This document shows, one piece after another, positions 1-12,002 of a DNA stretch of 64,000 nucleotides (the stretch's first letter is position 1; each line of letters opens with the position of its first letter). This DNA comes from Siphonodentalium dalli (lineage: Eukaryota > Mollusca > Scaphopoda > Gadilida > Siphonodentaliidae), in the NCBI GenBank assembly GCA_032622095.1, contig CP136063.1, positions 145,505,379-145,569,378 on the forward strand, read 5' to 3'. A program made the translations under genes and the position numbers. The notes below the pieces were generated by a model. The model had not been told where the DNA came from. It did not search any database and saw only the letters and a program-made list of their open reading frames with translations.

Positions 1-375
1 ATGGCCGAAATTGTCACAAGCAAAGGCCGTTGATCCCTAATGAGTGGGGAAAGTGTATACAACGCACATAATTGATACAATGGTTATATTTTCTGGATTA
101 AATTTGGTATTTGTTAGGTCAATTTTGATAATGGTTTCAAAAATGGCCACCAAGACGGTGGCTTCGAGGCGCAAAACTCTTTGTACTAAATTTCAACAAA
201 TGACCCTTAGTTCATGAAATGCGATGCCACATTGGATGCAACAATAACATATTTACCAAACTAAGTCTTCATTCCGACATGAAATATGTTTGAATGAGGT
301 ATAATGAAGAAAGTCATTTGCTTGAATGAATGTGATCATGTCATACATAACATGGTCGTTGAGACTCGATTTTGA

Positions 376-1210
376 GGTGAACCTAGAACAAATTGTCGAA
401 AAGCTGCTTTTGGTGTCATTTTGTCGGGCATAATGTGGGGAGCAATTATTATATCCAAAATCCGCTGAAATCCGCTTTGGTGGGAAATTTCAACTGCCCT
501 TTGAGATAGGGTCGTATTTATGGCTTTTTGTGACAATTTTGCTGTTCCTTATTAGTCTAGCCAATTTGATGGAAAGAAACACCCAACCGTGATCAAATTG
601 CTATGTAATGTCTTGGTGTTTTTGAATGTGACTACACCCATATAATAACATAACCAAAATCACCATGAATCCCAGGGTGGGAAAGTCGTCAATTTAGGTT
701 CAAAAGTCAGGAATATGTAAAAAAAAATTGTAATTTTCTGGTTGATACTGTTTAAGGTGAACATATACTAAATTGATCAGAAGCTTTTGTGTTATTTTCG
801 GGCAGAATCTGGGGAACAATATATCCTAAATTCGCTTTGGGGGAAATTTTCTACATATCTTTGAAATAGGGACTTTTTATGGCTTTTTGTGTACATTTAA
901 CAAACTTCCAACCGTGAAAAAACTTGCTATATGACTTTTGGTGTTTTTGAATGTGACTATACTCATATAATAACAAATCCAAAATCCCCATGAATTCCAA
1001 AATGGGAAAGTCGTTAATTTTGTGTCACTGAAAAGACTGGGGAAAAAACGGGAAAATTGGAATTCTGTTAGTAAACAAAGCTGCAAACCATAAACACTCA
1101 GTCGAGTCCCCTGACTGCCAAATGTGACCAAATAATAACGTATCCAAAATTGCCATGCGTTGCATGAAGGGAAAGTCGTTAATTTTGGATAAAATGAAAA
1201 AGAAATATGT
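376..1210. repeat. Diverged ~330-380-bp direct repeats inside the macrosatellite
   Basis: Two diverged copies are visible. Each contains GGTGAAC..., a motif like GGTGTCATTTTGTCGGGC, an AAATCCGCTTTGG block, a TATGGCTTTTTGTG block and GGTGTTTTTGAATGTGACTA. They start near 376 and 756. A partial third copy with GGGAAAGTCGTTAATTTTG begins near 1114. The same array recurs at 8478-9312. The open frames here are repeat-derived and resemble no protein family I know. Confidence 0.75.
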
Positions 1211-1714
1211 AAGAAAATGGTGAAAATTGGAAGTTTTGTCCGGGAACCAGGTTGGCCAACGGGCACCAAGAATGGGGCCCCAGTATTAAACTTGATTCAT
1301 TTTGTTGTTGGTTAGGATGTCTGCTCAAAGAACTTCGACGATAACACGTGGCCGTGTATGTGCCAGGCAATATGGCGGAGTGCACTATCAATCACTTCAA
1401 TGTCCTCTAAATTGATTAATGTGAAAGACACCTGCAACAAAAAACGAATTATTCTTGTTGCCATATTATATGCCTGCCATTTCGTACATAATATGACTCA
1501 AAACCTATAAAATGGCGAATCCCAATCCGTTATAATAAGTCATATCCCGAGGATTTGACAATTCGGTGTCTAAATAATTTTTAAATTGACAAAGAAAATG
1601 GAAGTAGGAAGTGAACAATTGAAGTGTTTTATTTCTTTGTTTTTTTTAACTAAATTTTACGATATCAAATAATGTATAGCCAATATGTAGTCATATATGT
1701 CATCTTACGAATTT

Positions 1715-3040
1715 CCAAAGCCACCAACTAGTTTCATAATACATCAAAGGAGTGTCCCAAACCATATACAGAGTTACAAAACCCATTTAGTATCCAAAAG
1801 CCAACATGTGAGTATCCCAATCCATACGATGGTGGCCCCAAAAGGTAGTGCCCCAAACAATACTCAACTGGCGTCACAACCCAGACATAATTTATAGTCC
1901 TCCAAACCATGTATCTGGTATTCCAACCCACCCAAAATGACTGACCCAAACCACCAAATGAGTGTCTCAATCGACCCAATCCATTCAACGAATGTTTCCA
2001 ACATTTTCAACCGATGTTCGAAACCACACAGGTGTCCCAAACCATCATACAGGTGTAAAAAACTATCCAATGAGTGTCCATAACCATCGAATGAGTAAAA
2101 CAAACCATAAGATGAGAACCCATCGAGTGTTTCAAACCACTCAGTCAGTGCCCCAAACCACACAATTGGTGTGCCAAGGTAACCAAACCATCCATCGAGT
2201 GTCCGAACTCACACGAGTGGAAGACATCCAATATGTACGCCATGCCATGCACACAACTAATATACGGTGAGTGTCACATGTCATACAACATACAACTGTC
2301 GTCTCAATCTATTCGACTATAGTGTCCCAAACAGTGACCGAGTCGGCCACACAGTGTCTCAAATGCACATAAACAGTGTCTAAAATCTATAGCGAGTGTC
2401 ACAAACAACTCAATATGAACAAAACACCCACCAAATGAGTGTCTCAATCGACCCAATCCATTCAACGAATGTTTCCAACCTTTGCAACCGATGTTCGAAA
2501 CCACACAGGTGTCCAAAACCATCAAACATGTGTCAAAAACTATCCAATGAGTGTCCATAACCATCGAATGAGTAAAACAAACCATAAAATGAGAACCCAT
2601 CGAGTGTGTCAAACCACTCAGTCAGTGCCCCAAACCACGCAATGGGTGTACCAAGGTAACCAAACCATCCATCGGGTGTCCGATCACACACGAGTGGAAG
2701 ACATCCAATAGGTACGCCATGCCATGCACACAACTAATATCCGGTGAGTGTCACATGTCATACAACATACAACTGTCGTCTCAATCTATTCGACTATAGT
2801 GTCCCAAAACAGTGATCGAATCGGCCACACAGTGTCCCAAATTCACATAAACCGTGTCTAAATTCTATAGCGAGTGTCACAAACCACTCAATATGAACAA
2901 AACACCCAATCGGTGGCCCAAAACCATCCAACTGAAGTCACAAATCACCAAGCGGGTGACCCAAATCATAAAACTAACTACCAGCTGTCACCTCAATACA
3001 TCTACAATAGTGTACAAAACCATCCGAGTATTTTAGACGA
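1715..3040 (+). repeat. Minisatellite (forward arm) with a 477-bp higher-order repeat
   Basis: Short degenerate monomers of about 20-25 bp, built on CAAACCATCCAATGAGTGTC, follow one another. A higher-order period is clear: the block beginning CAAATGAGTGTCTCAATCG at about 1957 recurs at about 2434, 477 bp later, with high similarity through the CACATGTCATACAACATAC segment. Because the period is close to a multiple of three, several frames stay open for up to about 100 codons. Their Asn/His/Thr/Gln-rich translations come from the monomer, not from a gene. It recurs at 9817-11142. Confidence 0.9.
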
Positions 3041-3053
3041 TCAAGTGAGTTTA

Positions 3054-3200
3054 TAGGATAGGATAGGATAATTTATTTACAATATACACATGAATAATAC
3101 AATGACAGTAACATATAATAATATAAATGCTGTATATATTGTTGGGGGTTAGCCTAGCCCTATCGGGCTGTCTTCCTGCTACCCCCTAAAACAGGTATCA
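3054..3200 (-). mobile_element. Retroposon 3'-end fragment with (TATCC)n tail
   Basis: Between the opposing minisatellite arms lies a short block that, read on the minus strand, contains a GC-rich hairpin-like segment (AGCCCGATAGGGCT). It then becomes AT-rich and ends in AAATAAATTATCC plus repeats of the pentamer TATCC. A 3' UTR running into a pentamer tail is typical of a truncated non-LTR retroposon or SINE. I cannot name the family. A possible short target duplication (GTTTAT near 3048 and 3251) is too short to trust. The block recurs at 11156-11302. Confidence 0.45.
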
Positions 3201-3257
3201 CTATAATTATTTGCATCGATGGCTTGTATTTGTATCCACGCATACGTATCGGTTTAT

Positions 3258-3900
3258 CAAACCATCCAATGAGTTTACCAAAACATGGTTTGATATATTT
3301 GATGGATGGTTTTGTACACTAGTTTGGGCCACTCGTTAGATGGTGTGGGACATTCACTCTGTGGTTTGAGACACTAGTTGGACGTTTTAGACACCCCTGG
3401 TGGTTTGAGACAATCATCGTGGTGCTTGGGAAGCTCATTGGATGATTATGGACAATCGTCTGTTGGTTTGGGACACCAATTGGATGTTTATGATACACAG
3501 TTGATGGTCTGGGACACCCGTTTGTGTGGTTGCGACACCACGTGCATGAATTGGGACACTCGATGAGTGACATATGACAATCGTTAGATAGTAGATGGTA
3601 TGGAACACACATTGGACTGGTTTTGGGCACTATTTGGATGTTTTGTGACACTATTTCGGTGGACTGTGTTACATATTATGTGGTTTTGGGACACCAGTCT
3701 AGTTGGCTAATTTGCGACGCCAGTTCTATGGACTGGGACACACAAATTAATTTGGTATATTATTAAGCAGGTGGTTGAGACACATGTTGCGTGGTCTTAC
3801 GCTCCTTAGATGGTTTCGGACAACGGTTAAGTGGTTTTGGACACTCATTGGATGTATTTCGATACTAGTTTGGTTGCTTTGGACACTCATCAAATTATAG
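3258..3900 (-). repeat. Minisatellite (reverse arm)
   Basis: The monomers are the reverse complement of those at 1715-3040: GATGGTTTGGGACACTCATTGG-type units (written here only as a type) recur across this stretch. With the forward arm it makes a large imperfect inverted repeat whose spacer is 3041-3257. The copy in the next unit is at 11360-12002. Confidence 0.85.
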
Positions 3901-4556
3901 TCGGCATGAGATGATTTAGTTACAAATCAATGACAAAATTTTAATTTTTGACTTTCGATCCCAATTTTCGGCGCCATTTTGGGACACTGTAGGGACAACT
4001 TCTCGACACAAAGCTCTTTATTATCAGATTAGGATCCGACATCATTTACTGTGGTGCTAGCCACTATATCAACAAATTTCGTCTAAATGGAAACAATCTG
4101 GTGAACTTTAGAGAAAATGACCCTATTTTACTACTTTCGGTAGCCATTTTGTCCCTATTTTGGGAAGTGATGGCCTCATTTCTGCTAAAATGGGCACCAC
4201 TTGTTCATATTTGACATCTAATGAGTATTATTCTGGGCATTAAAATAATAATTGATGTTTCTTCGAAATTTAGTACATCTATTTCGAATTTGAGGAACAC
4301 TGAAGGGCCCAAATTCCCAGACCAAAATTCTTATAAATGGAATTTTACCACTTTCGGTCGCCATTTTGTCCACGATTTTGAATTTTGACAATGGGATTGT
4401 ACACGAAATGACATACGTCTGTCATGACAACAATAATAATTTGTTTATGTTGCATGTTCCTGCCAGTGCCATCTGTATATATAACTTTAATTTAAATGTC
4501 ATTCAAGTGTATATTTCATAAGGAAAATCATACATAAAAACCACAAAATAAATTAT

Positions 4557-4650
4557 CCCAAAAGCGGATTTTAGATATCTTGTTCCGCAGATTCTGCCCG
4601 ACAAAACGACACCAAAAACAGTTTGTCAACAAATTGTTCTAGTTCCAACG
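4557..4650 (-). repeat. Inverted copy of the 386-480 motif
   Basis: Read on the minus strand this stretch aligns well with 386-480. It shares CTAGAACAA, TTTTGGTGTC, TTTTGTCGGGCA and AAAATCCGCTTT. The related forward motif also occurs near 756-850 and 5335-5410, so at least four copies exist per unit, one inverted. These outer copies bracket the opposing minisatellite arms. The equivalent in the complete unit is 12659-12752. Confidence 0.7.
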
Positions 4651-6249
4651 CTTGAACGACCAGACTAGTAACACAGATAATGTAGTAATAATAATTTGAC
4701 GTGAAAACATGTTTGTTCTGTGAATGGACCTCTCTATATATGCATGTATACCAGTCATGAAACAATGAAGGAAAGAATTTTCAAAGCTTTTTGGTCTAAT
4801 CAAATCAAAAAGTATAGAAACACTTGCGACTACAAGATGGACAGATAAACTATTTTTGGATTTGATAGTAATAAATGTTCTCTCTCGGCTTTGTTGATCT
4901 GCAGCGCCCGTGATAACTGTTGTCATTAGACGTGGTATAAGATCGTCACATGTTTGGCAGTTATGCTGCAAAACTCCAAACAAATGGCATGAGCGATCAT
5001 TGATGTTAATGGACTATTAATGGACTCTTTATTTTAAACAATAATGTTGGCAATGAATATGGCAACCAGCGGCTCAGGGAAAATTAGTCCATGGATTATA
5101 GCGACAGTGAATTTGATTCTTTGTCCATATTACTACGGAAGGTGATCGATAATCAGAAAAATGAGTTGACTTTATAATACTCATTCATTGTTCTATTGCG
5201 AATCAGAAATCTACCATAGTCCTAGTAATATGAGAACATAGGCATAGTTCTTCCTTGAATTTTAACCGCTTTTGACACATTGTATGGTCGTGGTACGCGT
5301 AATGACGGGTTAATCGGGAATAAATTGGTAAAGAAGCGATTTTGGTGTAAAACAAAAACGCAGGAGAGTCCTCGGTATAACATATCTAAAATCCGCTTTG
5401 GGAAAACTTTGTTATCCAAGATGGCGTCCAACATGGATGTCTATATTACATCAGTTCTCGAAATAAGTCATTATACGATATATTGTGTCACAGGAATTAC
5501 AAAATTATGCCATTCTGTGTGGAATTGTAGTACGAAAGCGAATAGAGTGACACGGACAGAAACAAATACAACCGCGAACATGAAATGGCTGTCAAAATGG
5601 CCGCAACTCCAAGCCATACCACGACGAAAGCAACATATTAGATAACCACATAGGATCTAAAATAGGTATTGGTAATCTTCAAGTATGTTGTTAAATATCT
5701 TTCAAGGTACACAGCTCAATAAAACAGGTCCACCTGAAGGATTTACCAGCCACTGCAACGCAAGTCAAACCCAATGATTTACGTATTTAAATTTCGGGTT
5801 TTCTGCTTAGAATACATCGAACAGTCGCCAAAAATAGTAATTTCGGGCATGCGACACACAAAGTAATGTTTAGCCACACAGTGCGTGGTAATTTCATTCG
5901 GCGTGATGATTAAATGCATAAATGGATTCACGGATTCACACACTTTGTTTAATTATTCTGCCGGTCAAAATCAACCCCAATCGATCTTCAAGTCATTTCT
6001 TAATTAAAGATGTTATTTCAATGTTGTTTCACTCAATGGGCTATTTATTACTCCCTCTGGTGTATTCTGTGAATGAGTTTTTGACGTGTGATATGACATA
6101 GGAGTTATAATATTATACAACTGTGAAGCTATATTTTTCGAAGCAAACAAATACAATGATGTAATTTCTTCAACTCAAGTAACTATCAAACGCCTCAGCT
6201 TGATAAGGTATGTGTATAATGCATATAATTCCGTGTTTGTCTCATCTTG

Positions 6250-7370
6250 CGATGTATTGTATTATTGGGGTGAGGGGTGCAATAACGTAACCAAACAAAT
6301 TCGACAGAAGATGATACAATCCGACAACATTCATATACATTATGTGTCTCGTCAACTCTTGAGAGTTTGTCCTAGATCATTGTTCAAAATGGAATTGAAT
6401 TATCACCCATGTAGAGGGGCAAAACAAGTTTAAATTTCACGATTTTCGGTCTACTTTCACCAGAACACTCCGAAATATTGCCATCTGTAAATTATACCAT
6501 GGCATTATCACAATGTATATCTCGAAGTGGGTAGACTGCAATATAATAGCACAAAATAATCGGAGTTGTTGTGCTTTTGTATTCTGCATACCGAAATTTC
6601 TAAAACTGATTTTTTTTCTTCTGAATTTTGGGGTGGTGGTGACACTATCTAACACCACATATCACCTATGACAAAGAATGACATCTTTATCCTACAATCA
6701 TATGCGGTATATATTTCCACATGTTTCTAGATTATATACGGGATCTCCATCCAATGCAATATTGAATAATCGCCTATTAAGAGGGGCGAAACAACTGAAC
6801 ATGAATGATTTTTTGTCTATTTTCCAAGTAAATTTAAGAAATTTTTACATCTATCACCGAAATCATGGTATTTCAATATTATGTATTTATCAGTATGTAA
6901 CCTGCTATATCGTAGCACAAAAATATCCCGAATACCTGTTCTTTTGTATTCATTTGTGATGAATTTCCATAAAACAGTGACTTTTTGCTGAATTTTGGGG
7001 TGAGGGTTGATATAATCTTACATAACACAGCACGTGTTAAATATAGTGACATATTCAGCATATTGTAATATGCGGTATATATATCCGCACTTTTCTAGAC
7101 TATATACGATATTCCTGGTCAAAACTATATTGATCTATCGCCCATTAAGTGAGGCAAAGAAATTGAAACATTGCGCTGTTTTGTCTATTTTTACAATAAA
7201 TCTAAAACAAAACCTTCGTTATATCAGAAAAATCGTAACACTATCATAGTAAATATCTAGAGGTATGTAGACTACAATATTTAGCGCAAAATGTTCGCGT
7301 TTCTATACTTTTATTTCTCATTTTGCCGCATTTTACAAAAACAGGGATTTTTGCTGAATTTTGGCACTTA
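6250..7370. repeat. Diverged ~367-bp tandem repeat, 3-4 copies
   Basis: The landmark CTGAATTTTGG occurs at 6621, 6988 and 7354 (spacings 367 and 366). Each copy also carries variants of GGGGTGAGGGTTG, TATGCGGTATATAT, TTTCTAGA.TATATACG and a CCC/GCC-TATTAAG..G.GGC.AAA.AA segment. An older copy begins around 6265. Conservation is loose (perhaps 60-75%). No coding function is apparent. Confidence 0.7.
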
Positions 7371-9816
7371 ATCCTCTAATCCTCATCTTTTGCATCATTT
7401 GTATATTTCACACCGGGTCCTACCCGCGGCGGAATGTCATAACCTTCAAAATGATGTATTACAAGCTTGTGTGTGGTCCCGATGGACTAAATTTTCTGAA
7501 ATCGGTTCCGTCCGCTCCATGCACTATAGGCACACGCTGGTAAATTTTACTTGCTATCATTATCATCGTTATGATTTCGTTGGGATTCTCACATAACATT
7601 TAGAAAATTGTGAGGAGTTTGATGCTGATTGAAGAATCCCGTGATCGTGGCGTATACCGTACACGAAATTTCAATTCCCGGTATACTGCACCGTTATACT
7701 GGTAGTTCGAGTTTCCTTTGGTCTTCACATGTCTGATAAAACGTATACACATCCCATTGTACTGCTTTGATATCCATATATATTTCAAATATCTGGAAAT
7801 ACATCTATATTATAGACACATTGTCAAGATATAACCGATGTCGTGCGAATAATGACTACCTAGTTCCATCGCCATATATTCCCTTGATTATACACTGCAA
7901 ACAGTACGCTCATATTGGTTCCGAATTAGGGTTAGTTTGGTTCTTTTGTGCAACTGAAATATGGCCGCTCAGTCATGCAGGAAAACAGACTTTAATGTTC
8001 ACTCTATTTGTTTTACCCAGACGTAAACGACCAGACATAAACACAATTATGTCAGAATTTGAGAAATATACCAGGCAAATCAAGAGGGTAGTCAAACTTA
8101 AAATGGCCGAAATTGTCACAAGCAAAGGCCGTTGATCCCTAATGAGTGGGGAAAGTGTATACAACGCACATAATTGATACAATGGTTATATTTTCTGGAT
8201 TAAATTTGGTATTTGTTAGGTCAATTTTGATAATGGTTTCAAAAATGGCCACCAAGACGGTGGCTTCGAGGCGCAAAACTCTTTGTACTAAATTTCAACA
8301 AATGACCCTTAGTTCATGAAATGCGATGCCACATTGGATGCAACAATAACATATTTACCAAACTAAGTCTTCATTCCGACATGAAATATGTTTGAATGAG
8401 GTATAATGAAGAAAGTCATTTGCTTGAATGAATGTGATCATGTCATACATAACATGGTCGTTGAGACTCGATTTTGAGGTGAACCTAGAACAAATTGTCG
8501 AAAAGCTGCTTTTGGTGTCATTTTGTCGGGCATAATGTGGGGAGCAATTATTATATCCAAAATCCGCTGAAATCCGCTTTGGTGGGAAATTTCAACTGCC
8601 CTTTGAGATAGGGTCGTATTTATGGCTTTTTGTGACAATTTTGCTGTTCCTTATTAGTCTAGCCAATTTGATGGAAAGAAACACCCAACCGTGATCAAAT
8701 TGCTATGTAATGTCTTGGTGTTTTTGAATGTGACTACACCCATATAATAACATAACCAAAATCACCATGAATCCCAGGGTGGGAAAGTCGTCAATTTAGG
8801 TTCAAAAGTCAGGAATATGTAAAAAAAAATTGTAATTTTCTGGTTGATACTGTTTAAGGTGAACATATACTAAATTGATCAGAAGCTTTTGTGTTATTTT
8901 CGGGCAGAATCTGGGGAACAATATATCCTAAATTCGCTTTGGGGGAAATTTTCTACATATCTTTGAAATAGGGACTTTTTATGGCTTTTTGTGTACATTT
9001 AACAAACTTCCAACCGTGAAAAAACTTGCTATATGACTTTTGGTGTTTTTGAATGTGACTATACTCATATAATAACAAATCCAAAATCCCCATGAATTCC
9101 AAAATGGGAAAGTCGTTAATTTTGTGTCACTGAAAAGACTGGGGAAAAAACGGGAAAATTGGAATTCTGTTAGTAAACAAAGCTGCAAACCATAAACACT
9201 CAGTCGAGTCCCCTGACTGCCAAATGTGACCAAATAATAACGTATCCAAAATTGCCATGCGTTGCATGAAGGGAAAGTCGTTAATTTTGGATAAAATGAA
9301 AAAGAAATATGTAAGAAAATGGTGAAAATTGGAAGTTTTGTCCGGGAACCAGGTTGGCCAACGGGCACCAAGAATGGGGCCCCAGTATTAAACTTGATTC
9401 ATTTTGTTGTTGGTTAGGATGTCTGCTCAAAGAACTTCGACGATAACACGTGGCCGTGTATGTGCCAGGCAATATGGCGGAGTGCACTATCAATCACTTC
9501 AATGTCCTCTAAATTGATTAATGTGAAAGACACCTGCAACAAAAAACGAATTATTCTTGTTGCCATATTATATGCCTGCCATTTCGTACATAATATGACT
9601 CAAAACCTATAAAATGGCGAATCCCAATCCGTTATAATAAGTCATATCCCGAGGATTTGACAATTCGGTGTCTAAATAATTTTTAAATTGACAAAGAAAA
9701 TGGAAGTAGGAAGTGAACAATTGAAGTGTTTTATTTCTTTGTTTTTTTTAACTAAATTTTACGATATCAAATAATGTATAGCCAATATGTAGTCATATAT
9801 GTCATCTTACGAATTT

Positions 9817-12002
9817 CCAAAGCCACCAACTAGTTTCATAATACATCAAAGGAGTGTCCCAAACCATATACAGAGTTACAAAACCCATTTAGTATCCAAA
9901 AGCCAACATGTGAGTATCCCAATCCATACGATGGTGGCCCCAAAAGGTAGTGCCCCAAACAATACTCAACTGGCGTCACAACCCAGACATAATTTATAGT
10001 CCTCCAAACCATGTATCTGGTATTCCAACCCACCCAAAATGACTGACCCAAACCACCAAATGAGTGTCTCAATCGACCCAATCCATTCAACGAATGTTTC
10101 CAACATTTTCAACCGATGTTCGAAACCACACAGGTGTCCCAAACCATCATACAGGTGTAAAAAACTATCCAATGAGTGTCCATAACCATCGAATGAGTAA
10201 AACAAACCATAAGATGAGAACCCATCGAGTGTTTCAAACCACTCAGTCAGTGCCCCAAACCACACAATTGGTGTGCCAAGGTAACCAAACCATCCATCGA
10301 GTGTCCGAACTCACACGAGTGGAAGACATCCAATATGTACGCCATGCCATGCACACAACTAATATACGGTGAGTGTCACATGTCATACAACATACAACTG
10401 TCGTCTCAATCTATTCGACTATAGTGTCCCAAACAGTGACCGAGTCGGCCACACAGTGTCTCAAATGCACATAAACAGTGTCTAAAATCTATAGCGAGTG
10501 TCACAAACAACTCAATATGAACAAAACACCCACCAAATGAGTGTCTCAATCGACCCAATCCATTCAACGAATGTTTCCAACCTTTGCAACCGATGTTCGA
10601 AACCACACAGGTGTCCAAAACCATCAAACATGTGTCAAAAACTATCCAATGAGTGTCCATAACCATCGAATGAGTAAAACAAACCATAAAATGAGAACCC
10701 ATCGAGTGTGTCAAACCACTCAGTCAGTGCCCCAAACCACGCAATGGGTGTACCAAGGTAACCAAACCATCCATCGGGTGTCCGATCACACACGAGTGGA
10801 AGACATCCAATAGGTACGCCATGCCATGCACACAACTAATATCCGGTGAGTGTCACATGTCATACAACATACAACTGTCGTCTCAATCTATTCGACTATA
10901 GTGTCCCAAAACAGTGATCGAATCGGCCACACAGTGTCCCAAATTCACATAAACCGTGTCTAAATTCTATAGCGAGTGTCACAAACCACTCAATATGAAC
11001 AAAACACCCAATCGGTGGCCCAAAACCATCCAACTGAAGTCACAAATCACCAAGCGGGTGACCCAAATCATAAAACTAACTACCAGCTGTCACCTCAATA
11101 CATCTACAATAGTGTACAAAACCATCCGAGTATTTTAGACGATCAAGTGAGTTTATAGGATAGGATAGGATAATTTATTTACAATATACACATGAATAAT
11201 ACAATGACAGTAACATATAATAATATAAATGCTGTATATATTGTTGGGGGTTAGCCTAGCCCTATCGGGCTGTCTTCCTGCTACCCCCTAAAACAGGTAT
11301 CACTATAATTATTTGCATCGATGGCTTGTATTTGTATCCACGCATACGTATCGGTTTATCAAACCATCCAATGAGTTTACCAAAACATGGTTTGATATAT
11401 TTGATGGATGGTTTTGTACACTAGTTTGGGCCACTCGTTAGATGGTGTGGGACATTCACTCTGTGGTTTGAGACACTAGTTGGACGTTTTAGACACCCCT
11501 GGTGGTTTGAGACAATCATCGTGGTGCTTGGGAAGCTCATTGGATGATTATGGACAATCGTCTGTTGGTTTGGGACACCAATTGGATGTTTATGATACAC
11601 AGTTGATGGTCTGGGACACCCGTTTGTGTGGTTGCGACACCACGTGCATGAATTGGGACACTCGATGAGTGACATATGACAATCGTTAGATAGTAGATGG
11701 TATGGAACACACATTGGACTGGTTTTGGGCACTATTTGGATGTTTTGTGACACTATTTCGGTGGACTGTGTTACATATTATGTGGTTTTGGGACACCAGT
11801 CTAGTTGGCTAATTTGCGACGCCAGTTCTATGGACTGGGACACACAAATTAATTTGGTATATTATTAAGCAGGTGGTTGAGACACATGTTGCGTGGTCTT
11901 ACGCTCCTTAGATGGTTTCGGACAACGGTTAAGTGGTTTTGGACACTCATTGGATGTATTTCGATACTAGTTTGGTTGCTTTGGACACTCATCAAATTAT
12001 AG
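9817..12002. repeat. Second copy of the opposed minisatellite
   Basis: This is the same structure as 1715-3900, shifted by 8,102 bp. The forward arm is 9817-11142, the retroposon-like tail 11156-11302 and the reverse arm 11360-12002. No sequence difference from the first copy was noticed. Confidence 0.9.

Larger units (their letters stand above)
1..6108. repeat. Partial (right-hand) unit of an 8,102-bp tandem macrosatellite
   Basis: Positions 1-6108 recur as 8103-14210 at a constant offset of 8,102 bp. I saw no mismatch or indel when comparing the lines, and homopolymers such as the A9 run near 720 and 8822 also agree. The two copies diverge just after the shared GGAGTTAT at 6108 and 14210, so the natural unit boundary is 6108|6109. 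This copy therefore lacks its first 1,994 bp, which lie left of the window if the array continues. No protein-coding gene is recognisable; the open frames here are short and mostly repeat-derived. Confidence 0.93.

Noticed and set aside
1962-2711. Long plus-strand frames rich in Asn, His, Thr and Gln in the minisatellite
   Set aside because: They follow the repeat period exactly, occur in both orientations and several frames, and have no domain; the open reading is a by-product of the monomer length.
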